In this document: piece by piece, positions 35,324-45,024 of the stretch | Position numbering within the stretch: position 1 is the first letter of the stretch | Layout: the number at the start of each line of letters is the position of its first letter | Source of the DNA: Pedobacter cryoconitis | Lineage (GTDB): Bacteria; Bacteroidota; Bacteroidia; Sphingobacteriales; Sphingobacteriaceae | NCBI RefSeq assembly: GCF_014200595.1 | Contig: NZ_JACHCG010000001.1 | Coordinates: forward strand, 2,108,001-2,172,000 | Direction: 5' to 3' | Length of the DNA stretch: 64,000 nt | Translations under genes and position numbers: made by a program | Notes under the pieces: generated by a model | The model's input: the letters and a program-made list of their open reading frames with translations, nothing else | What the model was told of the DNA's origin: nothing | The model's database searches: none

Positions 35324-36400
35324 ATGGCTGTTGCCTATAAAAGAATCGTTGTTAAAATCGGTTCAAATGTCCTCACGCAACCTGATGGACTGCCTGATCA
35401 TGCCCGCATTGAACACCTTGTTGCTCAAATCGTCAGCCTTAAAAAGGCTGGTATTGCAGTAGTTGTCATTTCTTCTGGTGCTGTTGCCGCTGGCAGAAGT
35501 ATGATCAGGATATCTGAAAAACAAGATGCTGTTGCAGCAAGACAACTCTTAGCATCTATCGGACAAATTAAACTGATTAATACTTACCTGTCCCTGTTTG
35601 AGAAACAGCAGATGCTTTGTTCGCAGGTACTGGTCACCAAAGAGGATTTTCGTGACCGCAAGCATTATTTAAATATTAAAAATTGTTTGTCCATTTTATT
35701 GAAACATCAGGTTATTCCTGTGATCAATGAAAATGATGTTGTATCTGTTACGGAACTAATGTTTACAGATAACGATGAACTGGCAGGGCTGGTGGCTTCT
35801 ATGCTGGAAGCAGATGCTTTGATTATCCTTTCTAATGTAGATGGTATTTACAATGGCGATCCAAAAGCTCCGGCTTCCAGTGTGATCAGAGAAATCAGAA
35901 AGGATGATCATATTGGTTCATTCATCAATACGACAAAATCTGGCTTAGGCAGAGGTGGGATGGTCACTAAATTGGGAATGGCACAAAAAGTTGCAAAACT
36001 GGGTATCCCGGTTTATATTGCCAATGGCACCCGAAACAATATTCTAACTGATTTAATAGCTCAAAAAGCAGAACATACCTATTTTGTACCGGAAAAGAAT
36101 ACCTCAGGGAAGAAAAAATGGATTGCACATTCTGAGCATTCTGCCACAGGAAGTGTTCAACTGAATAAAGGAGCTGAAGAAGCGCTGATTTCTGGTCAGG
36201 CACGCAGCTTATTACCAGTTGGTATCACGGCAATACTCTCTCCATTTCAAAAGGGAGATATTATCAGGCTGCTTGATGAAGACGGAAACCTGATAGGTTT
36301 GGGAATAGCGGATTACGGTTCAGATAAAGCAAAAGAAAGAATAGGACAAAAGGGACATAAATCTTTAGTTCATTATAATTATTTTTATGCTGTAAGCTAA
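35324..36400 (+). CDS. proB: Glutamate 5-kinase
   Basis: The 358-residue product makes glutamyl-5-phosphate, the first step in proline synthesis. The amino-acid kinase fold begins [16 protein letters not shown] with the ATP loop KIGSNVL, and includes [40 protein letters not shown] and the [13 protein letters not shown] block. A C-terminal PUA domain extends from about residue 270 ([21 protein letters not shown]) and is often part of feedback regulation by proline. It starts 33 bases after the glucosidase and precedes proA by 46 bases. Confidence 0.96.
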   Translation: MAVAYKRIVVKIGSNVLTQPDGLPDHARIEHLVAQIVSLKKAGIAVVVISSGAVAAGRSMIRISEKQDAVAARQLLASIGQIKLINTYLSLFEKQQMLCSQVLVTKEDFRDRKHYLNIKNCLSILLKHQVIPVINENDVVSVTELMFTDNDELAGLVASMLEADALIILSNVDGIYNGDPKAPASSVIREIRKDDHIGSFINTTKSGLGRGGMVTKLGMAQKVAKLGIPVYIANGTRNNILTDLIAQKAEHTYFVPEKNTSGKKKWIAHSEHSATGSVQLNKGAEEALISGQARSLLPVGITAILSPFQKGDIIRLLDEDGNLIGLGIADYGSDKAKERIGQKGHKSLVHYNYFYAVS

Positions 36401-36446
36401 TACAGCATTCCAATATGACAACATATTGGCTCTAAATGAAAAGAAA

Positions 36447-37691
36447 ATGGAATATCAGTTATATTTTGAAAACGCTTTAAACGCGAGCCGTACCTTATGC
36501 CGTTTAGATCAGCTGGCAGTTAATGAAATTCTGAAAGATCTCGCTAATCATGTGAAACTGTTTGCAGAAGATATATTATTTGCGAATGATCTGGATTTAA
36601 AACGGATGTCTGCTGAAGACCCTAAATATGACCGGTTAAAATTAACCAGAGAACGGCTGAATGATATCACACAGGAAATATTAAATGTAGCTCAACTGGA
36701 AAGTCCGCTTGCTGAAGTCATGGAGGCGAATACACTTCCAAATGGTTTACATTTATCCAAGATCAGGGTTCCCCTGGGCGTGATAGGAGTTATTTATGAA
36801 GCAAGACCTAATGTGACTTTAGATGTTTTTTCACTCTGCTTCAAAACAGGAAATGTAGCCGTATTAAAAGGAGGAAGTGATGCTGAATTTTCTAACCAGG
36901 CACTAATTAAAATCATTCATCAGGTTCTGCTTAAGCATAGCGTAGATATTCATGTCGCTGTATTATTACCTTCAGAAAGAGAAGCAACTGCGGCACTTTT
37001 AAATGCAACAGGTTTTGTGGATGTTTTGATCCCAAGGGGCAGTCAGGCATTAATAAATTATGTACGTGAACACAGCAATGTCCCTGTAATTGAGACAGGA
37101 GCGGGGATAGTCCATACTTATTTTGATTTATCGGGCGATAAAGAAAAAGGCAAGGCAATTATTTTTAATGCTAAAACCAGGAGAGTAAGTGTTTGTAATG
37201 CGCTGGACTGCCTGTTAATTCATACAGAACGTTTAGATGATCTTTATACTTTAATAGCACCACTGGCAGCAAAATCTGTTCAAATTTATGCAGATCCTGA
37301 AGCCTTTGAAGCTCTGGAAGACCTGTATCCTGAGAGTTTATTATATCACTCCAGTCCTGAAGATTTTGGAACGGAGTTTCTGGATTACAAAATGGCTATT
37401 AAAACAGTAGCAAGTCTGGAAGATGCTTTATCGCACATCGCCCTTTATAGTTCTAAACATAGTGAAGCTATAATTGCGGAGGATGAAAATCAACTGCTTA
37501 CATTTTTGAATGTAGTAGATGCTGCTGCTGTTTACGCGAATGCCTCAACTGCCTTTACTGACGGCGGACAGTTTGGCCTTGGCGCTGAAATTGGGATCAG
37601 TACTCAAAAACTTCATGCAAGAGGACCAATGGGACTTAAAGAATTAACAAGTTACAAATGGGTAGTCAGAGGTAATGGGCAGATTCGTTAA
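36447..37691 (+). CDS. proA: Glutamate-5-semialdehyde dehydrogenase
   Basis: The 414-residue protein reduces glutamyl-5-phosphate to the semialdehyde. It has the ALDH-like fold with [32 protein letters not shown] and the catalytic-cysteine region [16 protein letters not shown]. The C-terminal [26 protein letters not shown] is highly conserved in ProA. ATG at 36447 is preferred over a TTG at 36426. It works with ProB just upstream in the cytosol. Confidence 0.96.
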   Translation: MEYQLYFENALNASRTLCRLDQLAVNEILKDLANHVKLFAEDILFANDLDLKRMSAEDPKYDRLKLTRERLNDITQEILNVAQLESPLAEVMEANTLPNGLHLSKIRVPLGVIGVIYEARPNVTLDVFSLCFKTGNVAVLKGGSDAEFSNQALIKIIHQVLLKHSVDIHVAVLLPSEREATAALLNATGFVDVLIPRGSQALINYVREHSNVPVIETGAGIVHTYFDLSGDKEKGKAIIFNAKTRRVSVCNALDCLLIHTERLDDLYTLIAPLAAKSVQIYADPEAFEALEDLYPESLLYHSSPEDFGTEFLDYKMAIKTVASLEDALSHIALYSSKHSEAIIAEDENQLLTFLNVVDAAAVYANASTAFTDGGQFGLGAEIGISTQKLHARGPMGLKELTSYKWVVRGNGQIR

Positions 37692-37718
37692 TTTAAACAC
37701 ATATTTTCATTAAAAAGA

Positions 37719-37761
37719 CCTGATTCTGACAATTCTAACTTAAAATCAGAACAGAATCAGG
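37719..37761 (+). terminator. Stem-loop after proA
   Basis: CCTGATTCTG (37719-37728) pairs with CAGAATCAGG (37752-37761) around a 23-base loop, followed by a modest T tract (ATTTTATG). Confidence 0.5.
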
Positions 37762-37843
37762 ATCAATTTTATGTTTTATCAGATACTGGTAAAAATATTA
37801 CTTATTAAATTGAAATTTAGGACTCTTTTCCCGGTCATTATAT

Positions 37844-37851
37844 TAATTTTG
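37844..37851 (+). promoter_or_regulatory. -7 box upstream of mqo
   Basis: TAATTTTG matches TAnnTTTG and ends 36 bases before the mqo ATG. A clear -33 box is lacking. Confidence 0.4.
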
Positions 37852-37887
37852 TGGCCGATATAAAGAGAATAAATTATCTATCCTTTC

Positions 37888-39393
37888 ATGACCAGTAAAA
37901 GTACTAATTCAGATAAAGCAGTTGATGTCGTGTTAATTGGCGCCGGTATTATGAGCGCAACACTTGGTGTACTACTCAAAGAACTCTCACCGGATTTAAC
38001 TATACAAATTTTTGAACGGCTTGATGTCGCGGCAGCAGAAAGTTCTGATGCCTGGAATAACGCAGGAACGGGGCATTCGGCCTTTTGTGAATTAAATTAC
38101 ACCCCTCAATTAGCAGATGGTACAGTAGAAACAGATAAGGCTGTAGCGATTGCTGAATCCTTTGAAGTATCGAAACAATTCTGGTCATTTCTGGTACAGA
38201 ATAAACTGGTTAACTCTCCTGAGACTTTTATTAAAAGTATTCCACACATGAGTTTTGTGTGGGGAGCAGATAATGTTGCCTTTTTGAATAAACGATTTAA
38301 CAATTTACAGGAGTGTGAATTGTTCAAAGAGATGACTTATTCTGAAAATCCTGAACAACTGGCGCAATGGATGCCTCTGGTAATGGAAGGAAGGAATCCT
38401 GAGGAAAAAGTAGCAGCAACAAGGATGATGCTGGGTACAGATGTAAATTTTGGTGCTTTAACCAGGATGATGCTGACTACTTTGCAAAGCAAGCCTAATG
38501 TGGCCATGGATTTCAATCAGGAAGTACGTAAACTGAAACAAAAAGATGGTTTATGGGAAGTTAAAGTTAAGGATGAAGAAACTGGCAAAAGAAAAACAGT
38601 AAAAGCTAAATTTGTTTTTATTGGTGCTGGTGGTGGTTCTCTTCCTTTATTAGAAAAATCTGATATTCCTGAAGGAAAAGGTTTTGGTGGTTTCCCGGTT
38701 AGCGGGCAATGGTTAAAATGTGTGAATCCAGCTGTAATTGAACATCATCATGCTAAAGTATATGGCAAGGCATCAGTTGGTGCTCCGCCAATGTCTGTTC
38801 CTCACCTGGATACCAGGATGATTGATGGCAAAAAGGCTTTACTTTTTGGTCCCTATGCAGGATTCTCTACACGTTTTTTAAAAAACGGGTCCTTACTGGA
38901 TCTTCCGCTGTCTATTAAAGCAAATAATATCCGTCCGATGATCGCAGCAGGTCTTGATAACCTGCCATTGACAAAATATCTTATAGATCAGGTCAGACAA
39001 TCCCCTGAAGATCGCATGGAGGCACTGAGAGAATATCTTCCGGCTGCTGAAATGAAAGACTGGGAGTTAGAAACCGCAGGTCAGCGTGTACAAGTTATCA
39101 AAAAAGATGAAAAACACGGTGGTATCCTTGAATTTGGTACTGAAGTGGTTGCTGCCGGAGACGGCTCTATTGCCGCTTTATTAGGTGCTTCACCGGGTGC
39201 TTCAACCGCAGTATCTATTATGATCAGCTTAATGAAACGTTGTTTTAAAGAAGAGATGGAAAGTGAAGAATGGAAGACTAAGCTAAAACAAATGATTCCT
39301 TCTTATGGCAAGACTTTAAGCGATGATCCACAGCTTTGCAGGAATATTCGTGCACAGACTACACACGCACTTAATCTTCAGCTTACTGATTAA
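37888..39393 (+). CDS. mqo: Malate:quinone oxidoreductase
   Basis: The 501-residue FAD enzyme oxidises malate to oxaloacetate and passes electrons to the quinone pool; it is peripheral on the inner membrane. The N-terminal FAD motif is VVLIGAGIMSATLGVLL, followed by SSDAWNNAGTGHSAFCELNYTP, a block specific to this family. GKALLFGPYAGFSTRFLKNGS and the late LLGASPGASTAVSIM are also typical. It ends 4 bases into the facing acyltransferase gene's stop region. Confidence 0.96.
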   Translation: MTSKSTNSDKAVDVVLIGAGIMSATLGVLLKELSPDLTIQIFERLDVAAAESSDAWNNAGTGHSAFCELNYTPQLADGTVETDKAVAIAESFEVSKQFWSFLVQNKLVNSPETFIKSIPHMSFVWGADNVAFLNKRFNNLQECELFKEMTYSENPEQLAQWMPLVMEGRNPEEKVAATRMMLGTDVNFGALTRMMLTTLQSKPNVAMDFNQEVRKLKQKDGLWEVKVKDEETGKRKTVKAKFVFIGAGGGSLPLLEKSDIPEGKGFGGFPVSGQWLKCVNPAVIEHHHAKVYGKASVGAPPMSVPHLDTRMIDGKKALLFGPYAGFSTRFLKNGSLLDLPLSIKANNIRPMIAAGLDNLPLTKYLIDQVRQSPEDRMEALREYLPAAEMKDWELETAGQRVQVIKKDEKHGGILEFGTEVVAAGDGSIAALLGASPGASTAVSIMISLMKRCFKEEMESEEWKTKLKQMIPSYGKTLSDDPQLCRNIRAQTTHALNLQLTD

Positions 39394-40262
39394 TCAGGCT
39401 GATGTTTCCATCTTTTATGACTCCATAACCAGTAAGCAGGCTCGTCTTCAATTAGTTTTTCTAACAGGTGGGTATGCTTCTGGGTTATTTCATTGATTGG
39501 CGTTCCAGCAGGGTCAGGGCATATAGGCATACATTCTACCTCATAATATCCTCTTTTCACTTTGGTAAGCTGAATATAAAATACTGGTCTGTTTGTTTTT
39601 ATAGCTATTTTCTCCATTCCCTGTTGAACTGAAGTCTGCTGATTCAGAAAGGTAGTCCAGTAATGAGATTCACTTTTTGGGGGCGCCTGGTCGTTGCCAA
39701 ATAAAAACATAGTTGGCCTTCCTTTAGTTTCTGTTAACACCCTTAAAGTTTGACGCATGGGTACAACTTTATTTCCAAACCTGGTTCTTATTCTTTGAAA
39801 AAAATCATCAAAGACCTTGTTGGAAAGAGGTTTATAAATGGCATAAGTATCGCATTTCAAAACAAGTCCGATAGACAACGCTCCCCATTCCCAATTACCA
39901 TAATGACCAGAACAGGCCAGAACACTTTCGCCACGTTCAAAATAGGCATTAATGAGTTCAATATTCTTGAATTTAAAACGTCTGCGCAATTGACCTTCAG
40001 AGATGGTTGCCATTTTAATAATTTCAAAAATAAGCCCTGAAAGATATTTGTAGAATTCCTTTTCTATAGCCAGAAGTTCTTTTTCGTCCTTTTCAGGGAA
40101 AGTATTTTTAAGATTTAATCTGACTACAGCTTTGCGATATCCTAAAACATAGTAAATCAGTAAATATACAAAATCAGAAATTGCATATAGCACTGGTAAT
40201 GGCAATAATGAAAGCAGATAAATAAAAAATATTGCTAGGTAAGAAGCGGCCTTTTTTAACAT
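39390..40262 (-). CDS. Lysophospholipid / lipid A acyltransferase (LpxL/HtrB-like)
   Basis: A 290-residue protein with an N-terminal membrane anchor (LAIFFIYLLSLLPLPVLYAI). The acyltransferase HX4D/E-type motif is present as CSGHYGNWEWGALS at about residue 117, and GNDQAPPKSESHYWTTFLNQQ with MEKIAIKTNRPVFYIQ form the second block. LpxL-like enzymes add a secondary acyl chain to lipid A in the inner membrane. It overlaps the mqo 3' end by 4 bases, tail to tail. Confidence 0.9.
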   Translation of the reverse strand: MLKKAASYLAIFFIYLLSLLPLPVLYAISDFVYLLIYYVLGYRKAVVRLNLKNTFPEKDEKELLAIEKEFYKYLSGLIFEIIKMATISEGQLRRRFKFKNIELINAYFERGESVLACSGHYGNWEWGALSIGLVLKCDTYAIYKPLSNKVFDDFFQRIRTRFGNKVVPMRQTLRVLTETKGRPTMFLFGNDQAPPKSESHYWTTFLNQQTSVQQGMEKIAIKTNRPVFYIQLTKVKRGYYEVECMPICPDPAGTPINEITQKHTHLLEKLIEDEPAYWLWSHKRWKHQPD

Positions 40263-40371
40263 TAATATTGATTAAGGTACAAACTTAATTTTTTTTCCTC
40301 CTTCTTAGGTTACATTTTTTCAGAAATTCAGTGGTTTACCCGTTTAAGATGAGTTCAGATGACCGGATCTT

Positions 40372-40407
40372 AAACCGGCTCCCGATTTTATTCTCCAGAG
40401 CCGGTTT
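40372..40407 (-). terminator. Stem-loop downstream of the Lrp gene
   Basis: AAACCGGCTC (40372-40381) and GAGCCGGTTT (40398-40407) pair perfectly, 7 bases past the Lrp stop in the direction of transcription. The T tract is short. Confidence 0.55.
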
Positions 40408-40413
40408 ATTCAC

Positions 40414-40875
40414 TTAAAAATTGAATCCGGTATCAGTAATGATATTATCGAGGACCAGATAACTTTCAAGCGCCTGTACATTTTTGATGTTGGCTATGTT
40501 TCTTTGTATGCCTGAAAAGGAAGTATTATCGGTAGTCACAATCTTCAGCTTAATATTATACTCACCAGTAATTGTACAGCACTCACAGACTTCTTTGATC
40601 CGGGAAACCTCTTCTTTAAATGTATTAATGATTTCATCAGAACAGTGACTCAGCTTGAGATGAATAAAAGCCAGAACCTCCTGGTTTAATTTCCTGCGGC
40701 TCAGTACCGCTACTGAAGTTACAATATAACCTCTTGTCTTTAATCTCTTTATACGATCACAAATAGTAGTAGTTGATATATTTATAATTCCAGCAATTTG
40801 TTTGTGCGGACGTGAATTATCCTCCTGTAAAAGTTTAAGAATAGAAATATCTATCGTGTCAAGCTTCTTCTCCAT
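40414..40875 (-). CDS. Lrp/AsnC family transcription regulator
   Basis: A 153-residue regulator. The N-terminal helix-turn-helix is visible from DTIDISILKLLQEDNSRPHKQIAGII through STTTICDRIKRLKTRGYIV. The C-terminal RAM/AsnC ligand domain contains AFIHLKLSHCSDEIINTF and CCTITGEYNIKLKIVT, then VQALESYLVLDNII. Such regulators usually respond to amino acids; the ligand is not readable. It is divergent from the sigma factor gene and may control itself or nearby genes. Confidence 0.9.
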   Translation of the reverse strand: MEKKLDTIDISILKLLQEDNSRPHKQIAGIINISTTTICDRIKRLKTRGYIVTSVAVLSRRKLNQEVLAFIHLKLSHCSDEIINTFKEEVSRIKEVCECCTITGEYNIKLKIVTTDNTSFSGIQRNIANIKNVQALESYLVLDNIITDTGFNF

Positions 40876-41096
40876 AATTATGTTTTTGTAATTCGTGAAT
40901 ATAACGCATTAATGTTTATTTAATTAAATAGATTAACCTTAGATAAACTTTTTATTCTACGGTTTACTAGCAATAAAATAGAGTTTAAATGAATTATTTT
41001 CGGTTTACATCCTTATAATCGTTATTTTATCGGATTAATAGCATCAACTTTCTTTATTCGATTCTTATCTACAACTTTACTCAATAACCTAAATAT

Positions 41097-41963
41097 ATGA
41101 GAGAATTAAAGATCAATTGTGCTATCATGGGCAGAGACATGGAATCACTAAACAGATATCTTCTGGAAGTGGGCAGAATAGCATTGCTCACGATTGAAGA
41201 AGAAATCCAGCTCACAATCAAAATCAGGCATGGGGATCAGGTTGCGCTGGACCGTTTAGTAAAGACGAACCTGAGATTTGTAATTTCAGTAGCAAAAAAG
41301 TATCAGCATCGTGGGTTAAGCCTGGGTGACTTAATTAATGAGGGCAATCTGGGCTTGATTAAAGCCGCCTCTCGTTTTGATGACACAAAAGGGTTCAGGT
41401 TTATTTCCTTTGCGGTATGGTGGATCAGACAAGCTATTATGCTGGCTATTTCACAACAAACACGTGTTATTCGTTTACCACTGAATATGATCAATTCCAT
41501 TACTAAAATAAATGGCACCATAGCTTGTCTGGAACAGCGATTGGAACGGCTGCCGACTACAGACGAAATTGCAGGGGAAATGGATATTAAAACTCAGCAG
41601 GTAGCCGGTTATTTAAGTAAGGTACGCAGATGTATGTCTTTGGATGAAACGATGAAACCAGATTTTAGTAATACATTATTAGAAGTAACTCCAGCTCATC
41701 AGCCATATCCTGATCATTTGCTGATTGTTGATTCTGACAGGATAGAGGCTACACAACTTTTAAAGATCTTAACCAAAAGAGAAGAAAAAGTATTGAGTTT
41801 GTTTTTTGGCTTAAAAGGAATGCAACCTTTATCACTTGATGATATCGCTTTGATTTTCAAATTAAGCAGAGAACGCATCAGGCAATTAAAAGACTGTGGA
41901 ATAAAAAAGCTGAGATTAAAGCTCCGCAAGGAAAAAGCCGCTAAGAGAAATGGAAATTTATAA
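41097..41963 (+). CDS. RpoD/SigA-type accessory (group 2) sigma factor
   Basis: A 288-residue sigma-70 protein with regions 1.2, 2, 3 and 4 in order. Region 1.2 is SLNRYLLEVGRIALLTIEEEI. Region 2 has RLVKTNLRFVISVAKKYQHRGLSLGDLINEGNLGLIKAASRFDD and FISFAVWWIRQAIM. Region 4 ends LSLDDIALIFKLSRERIRQLKDCGIKKLRLKLR. The Bacteroidota primary sigma is about the same size (about 287 aa) with the MRQLKI N-terminus, which this resembles (MRELKI), but the spacing and region 3 sequence (NSITKINGTIACLEQRLERLP) and basic C-tail diverge. It is likely an extra sigma, not the housekeeping one. Confidence 0.88.
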   Translation: MRELKINCAIMGRDMESLNRYLLEVGRIALLTIEEEIQLTIKIRHGDQVALDRLVKTNLRFVISVAKKYQHRGLSLGDLINEGNLGLIKAASRFDDTKGFRFISFAVWWIRQAIMLAISQQTRVIRLPLNMINSITKINGTIACLEQRLERLPTTDEIAGEMDIKTQQVAGYLSKVRRCMSLDETMKPDFSNTLLEVTPAHQPYPDHLLIVDSDRIEATQLLKILTKREEKVLSLFFGLKGMQPLSLDDIALIFKLSRERIRQLKDCGIKKLRLKLRKEKAAKRNGNL

Positions 41964-41980
41964 ATCAAAAGAGAAAACTT

Positions 41981-42373
41981 ATGCCATATTTATACTTAGC
42001 AGAAAGCTATAATGAACTTGATTTGCTGACCAGACTGGTCTATAAAATAGAAAATACCGAAAGGCCATTAAAAGAATTGAGTGAAGCGCATTATCTTTCG
42101 GCCGAATTACAGCGTATTAAATGTTCAGCTTCAAGGGATATCCTGATTTTTGGAAGTCATGCAGACAAATACCTGAACTTTCACCTTTGCCAGGTTTATG
42201 CCTTACATATCCGGATCATAGATATGTTAAAGTATCTGGATGATAAAATGTATTTATGTGAACGGGAAGCGTATGTCTATAAACATTGCAAAATCTTTCA
42301 CCTGGAAATGGGTAACCTTGCGGTATTTTATGAAAGGCTTGGTAAAATGATGATCAGAGCTGAAAACAGGTAA
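41981..42373 (+). CDS. Small protein coupled to the sigma factor
   Basis: The 130-residue product follows the sigma gene by 17 bases. It is helical, with cysteines (RIKCSASRD, HLCQVYALH, MYLCEREAYVYKHC) and no membrane segment. I do not recognise a domain; no anti-sigma motif is evident. Its position suggests a regulatory partner of the sigma factor, which is inference. Confidence 0.6.
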   Translation: MPYLYLAESYNELDLLTRLVYKIENTERPLKELSEAHYLSAELQRIKCSASRDILIFGSHADKYLNFHLCQVYALHIRIIDMLKYLDDKMYLCEREAYVYKHCKIFHLEMGNLAVFYERLGKMMIRAENR

Positions 42374-42435
42374 CTCAGTCATTAATGAAATAATTGAGTT
42401 ACCCGTACACTGTGCTTGCTTGCTGACATGTCAGA

Positions 42436-42792
42436 TTAAACAAATGCCGGAACTGATGAGTTTGGGTCATTTCCCTGAATTTGATTTCTCCGTATTTGCG
42501 AAGGGTCAGTTGGTCTTGCTGGATATGTATCTTTAATACCCTTTACAGCTTCATACATCAGGAAACCTCCCAAAAAGGTTTCTTGTAAACCTATTACCGG
42601 ATGCTTATAAAAACATCTGATACCCCTTTGAAAAATATAAGCGCCGGCTATAATTGATACCAGCCGTTTAGCTGTACCCAGATTTTCTGCATTATTGGTA
42701 GTCAAAATCTTCTTAGCGGCTAAAATGGTTAAGTTATGAGTGATTTTGTTTAACATGTGTTCTCTATTATTTCTACTATATGAATTCAACAT
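42436..42792 (-). CDS. DUF2892-like small membrane protein
   Basis: The 118-residue protein has two hydrophobic segments in the pattern VSIIAGAYIFQRGIRCFYKHPVIGLQETFLGGFLMYEAVKG, typical of DUF2892/YgaP-like proteins that form two-helix membrane units. The N-terminal LNKITHNLTILAAKKILTTN is basic and the C-tail polar. Start is uncertain: ATG at 42792 follows an AGGTGG ribosome-binding site, while a GTG at 42801 and an ATG at 42756 are also possible. Function is unknown. Confidence 0.6.
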   Translation of the reverse strand: MLNSYSRNNREHMLNKITHNLTILAAKKILTTNNAENLGTAKRLVSIIAGAYIFQRGIRCFYKHPVIGLQETFLGGFLMYEAVKGIKDTYPARPTDPSQIRRNQIQGNDPNSSVPAFV

Positions 42793-42889
42793 CCGTGCCA
42801 CCTTTTTGTTTTGTAATCCTGGAAAATCTTAAACTTTTCGATTGGGATCACGTTATTATTTAATCAAATAAGAATTTAAAGATTCAATT

Positions 42890-43702
42890 ATGAAATTAGC
42901 TAATCAGAACAATAGTGACTTACTTTATGATAGGGCGATTACGTGGCTTGTAGAAAAAGGACCTAACATTCTTATAGGAATAGCAGCCTTATCAGTTGGA
43001 TTATGGCTCATTAAAATTTTCTCCCGATGGATCAAAAAAAGATTTTATAATAAGGATGTTGATCCTTCTTTAAAACCTTTTTTCATCAGCCTTTCTGTCA
43101 CAGCACTGCGCGTTTTACTTGTGTTCACAGTAATGCAGTTTATCGGCATACAGATGACAGTATTTGCAGCATTAATTGGTGCTTTAGGAGTTGCAGCAGG
43201 TCTGGCTTTATCAGGCACATTACAGAACTTTGCAAGCGGAGTACTTATCCTGATGCTTAAGCCGTTCAGGGTCGGAGACAATATTATTGCACAAGGTCAG
43301 GAAGGAACTGTAACTGATATTGAGATTTTTTATACCACAGTTACCACTTTTGATAACAGAGCAGTAGTTATACCCAATGGAAAACTATCAAACGAAGTTA
43401 TTATCAACATCAGCACTAAAGGAAGCCGGAGGCTCGATATTGAAGTTAAGTTTAGTTATGGTATAGATTATGATCAGCTGTTTAAGCTGGTTACACAAAC
43501 CATCAATGATTCATCAGACTTACTAAAAGATCCTGCCCATCGGATAGGAATTTCACTACTGGAAGAAACAGGATATAAAGTAATGATCAGTGTCTGGTTA
43601 AAATCACATGGGTTCAATGATGCTAAACTCCTTTTTCAGGAAAAACTGATGGAAGCATTAAAAAAAGGGGGTATCCCGCTTCCGGGTATTACCCCCAAAT
43701 AA
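42890..43702 (+). CDS. Small-conductance mechanosensitive channel (MscS family)
   Basis: A 270-residue membrane protein with three transmembrane helices: one at about 27-47, one at about 68-90 and the pore-lining helix AALIGALGVAAGLALSGTLQNFASGVLILMLKPFRVGD. The PFRVGDNIIAQGQEGTVTDIEIFYTTVTTFDNRAVVIPNG beta domain and the cytoplasmic vestibule strands follow. It opens under membrane tension during hypo-osmotic shock. It stands alone. Confidence 0.92.
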   Translation: MKLANQNNSDLLYDRAITWLVEKGPNILIGIAALSVGLWLIKIFSRWIKKRFYNKDVDPSLKPFFISLSVTALRVLLVFTVMQFIGIQMTVFAALIGALGVAAGLALSGTLQNFASGVLILMLKPFRVGDNIIAQGQEGTVTDIEIFYTTVTTFDNRAVVIPNGKLSNEVIINISTKGSRRLDIEVKFSYGIDYDQLFKLVTQTINDSSDLLKDPAHRIGISLLEETGYKVMISVWLKSHGFNDAKLLFQEKLMEALKKGGIPLPGITPK

Positions 43703-43717
43703 CTGATCCGGTCCGTT

Positions 43718-44947
43718 TTAATGAAAAGATATGACTGCGCTATCTTTGTCCAGTTCGACCTTATGTTTGATATTTTTTCTTCCAAAATAAAGAATAGCTA
43801 AAGCAAGAATTGAAGTTGAAGCCATAATAGATACCATCGGTACTGATGAATGTGCATCAAACAAACTTACAACAACCGAAGCTAATGTACCCAGCCCCAT
43901 CTGAATTGCTCCCATTAAAGCTGATGCACTGCCTGCATTTTTAGTAAATGGGGCTAATGTAAGGGCAGACGCATTTGGACTGGCAAAACCAAGACAGCTT
44001 AAGAATATAAATAGTAAAATGATTGTTTCTGTCAGGCCAAACCAACCATTGACGCTACCAATCAAAAATACAATACCAGTAATCGCCTGGCAGGTCAATG
44101 CTCCAAATATAAGCTGCTCACTGCTGTATTTTCTAAGCATCAGTGTATTGACCTGGCTGGCACCAATTAAACCGATTGATAAGAAAGCGAATATCCAGCC
44201 ATAAGTTTTCTCACTTACAGCAAAAATCTTCATAAATAACAGGGGAGAGCCCGATATATAAGCGAAGAGCCCTCCGAATGCTACAGCTCCTGTAAAGGCA
44301 TAAGTATAGAACTGTGGCTCTTTTAAAACAGCAAGGAACCCCATTATAATAGGTTTCGGCTTTAAAGAAATTGTGGTATCAGGCTTATAAGTTCCAGGAA
44401 GTCCAAAAACACTTGCAATAAGGTTTAGCAGCCCTAATAACATTAACACCAGGAATACAGCGTGCCAGCCATAAGTAGAAGTTATATAACCACCAACGGT
44501 TGGCGCAATCATCGGAGAAACTCCTACAACCAACCATAATAAGGCAAACACTTTGGCATTCTCATGGACAGGAAATAAGTCTCTGACCATAGCAATTGAG
44601 GCTACAGCGGCAGCACAACTACCCAGCGCCTGTACACACCTGAGTACGATTAATGCATCAATACTTGTAGTATAGGCACAACCTAAAGAAGCAAGGATAT
44701 AAATAACCAATCCGATAAACAACGGTTTCTTTCTGCCAAAACGATCTAACAATGGCCCGTAAAGTAACTGTCCGAGGGAAATTCCTATGAAAAACCCAGA
44801 TAATGATAAGGAAACACGTGCAATTGAAGTATTTAAATCTTTAGCAATTGCAGGAAAACCCGGCAAATACATATCGATAGAAAATGGGCCCAATGCAGTT
44901 AGTGAACCTAATAGAAGAATAAGGAAGAAGTGCTTTTTTTTTGTCAT
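43718..44947 (-). CDS. Bcr/CflA family drug-resistance MFS transporter
   Basis: The 409-residue membrane protein has twelve hydrophobic segments. The early GPFSIDMYLPGFPAIAKDL is the hallmark of the Bcr/CflA group, and LDRFGRKKPLFIGLVIYILAS is the MFS motif A loop. It probably exports bicyclomycin-, sulfonamide- or other small compounds by proton exchange; the substrate is inferred from family only. The gene is monocistronic, facing MscS with a 15-base gap. Confidence 0.9.
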   Translation of the reverse strand: MTKKKHFFLILLLGSLTALGPFSIDMYLPGFPAIAKDLNTSIARVSLSLSGFFIGISLGQLLYGPLLDRFGRKKPLFIGLVIYILASLGCAYTTSIDALIVLRCVQALGSCAAAVASIAMVRDLFPVHENAKVFALLWLVVGVSPMIAPTVGGYITSTYGWHAVFLVLMLLGLLNLIASVFGLPGTYKPDTTISLKPKPIIMGFLAVLKEPQFYTYAFTGAVAFGGLFAYISGSPLLFMKIFAVSEKTYGWIFAFLSIGLIGASQVNTLMLRKYSSEQLIFGALTCQAITGIVFLIGSVNGWFGLTETIILLFIFLSCLGFASPNASALTLAPFTKNAGSASALMGAIQMGLGTLASVVVSLFDAHSSVPMVSIMASTSILALAILYFGRKNIKHKVELDKDSAVISFH

Positions 44948-44984
44948 TGAAGGTGATTGCGAAGAGAATTTCGCGATTGATATT

Positions 44985-45018
44985 ATTCAGCACCCATCTG
45001 ATTGAACAGGTGCTGAAT
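44985..45018 (-). terminator. Terminator downstream of the nucleoside phosphorylase
   Basis: ATTCAGCACC (44985-44994) and GGTGCTGAAT (45009-45018) form a 10-bp stem with a 14-base loop, 6 bases after the phosphorylase stop on the minus strand. Confidence 0.6.
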
Positions 45019-45024
45019 TCGTAA

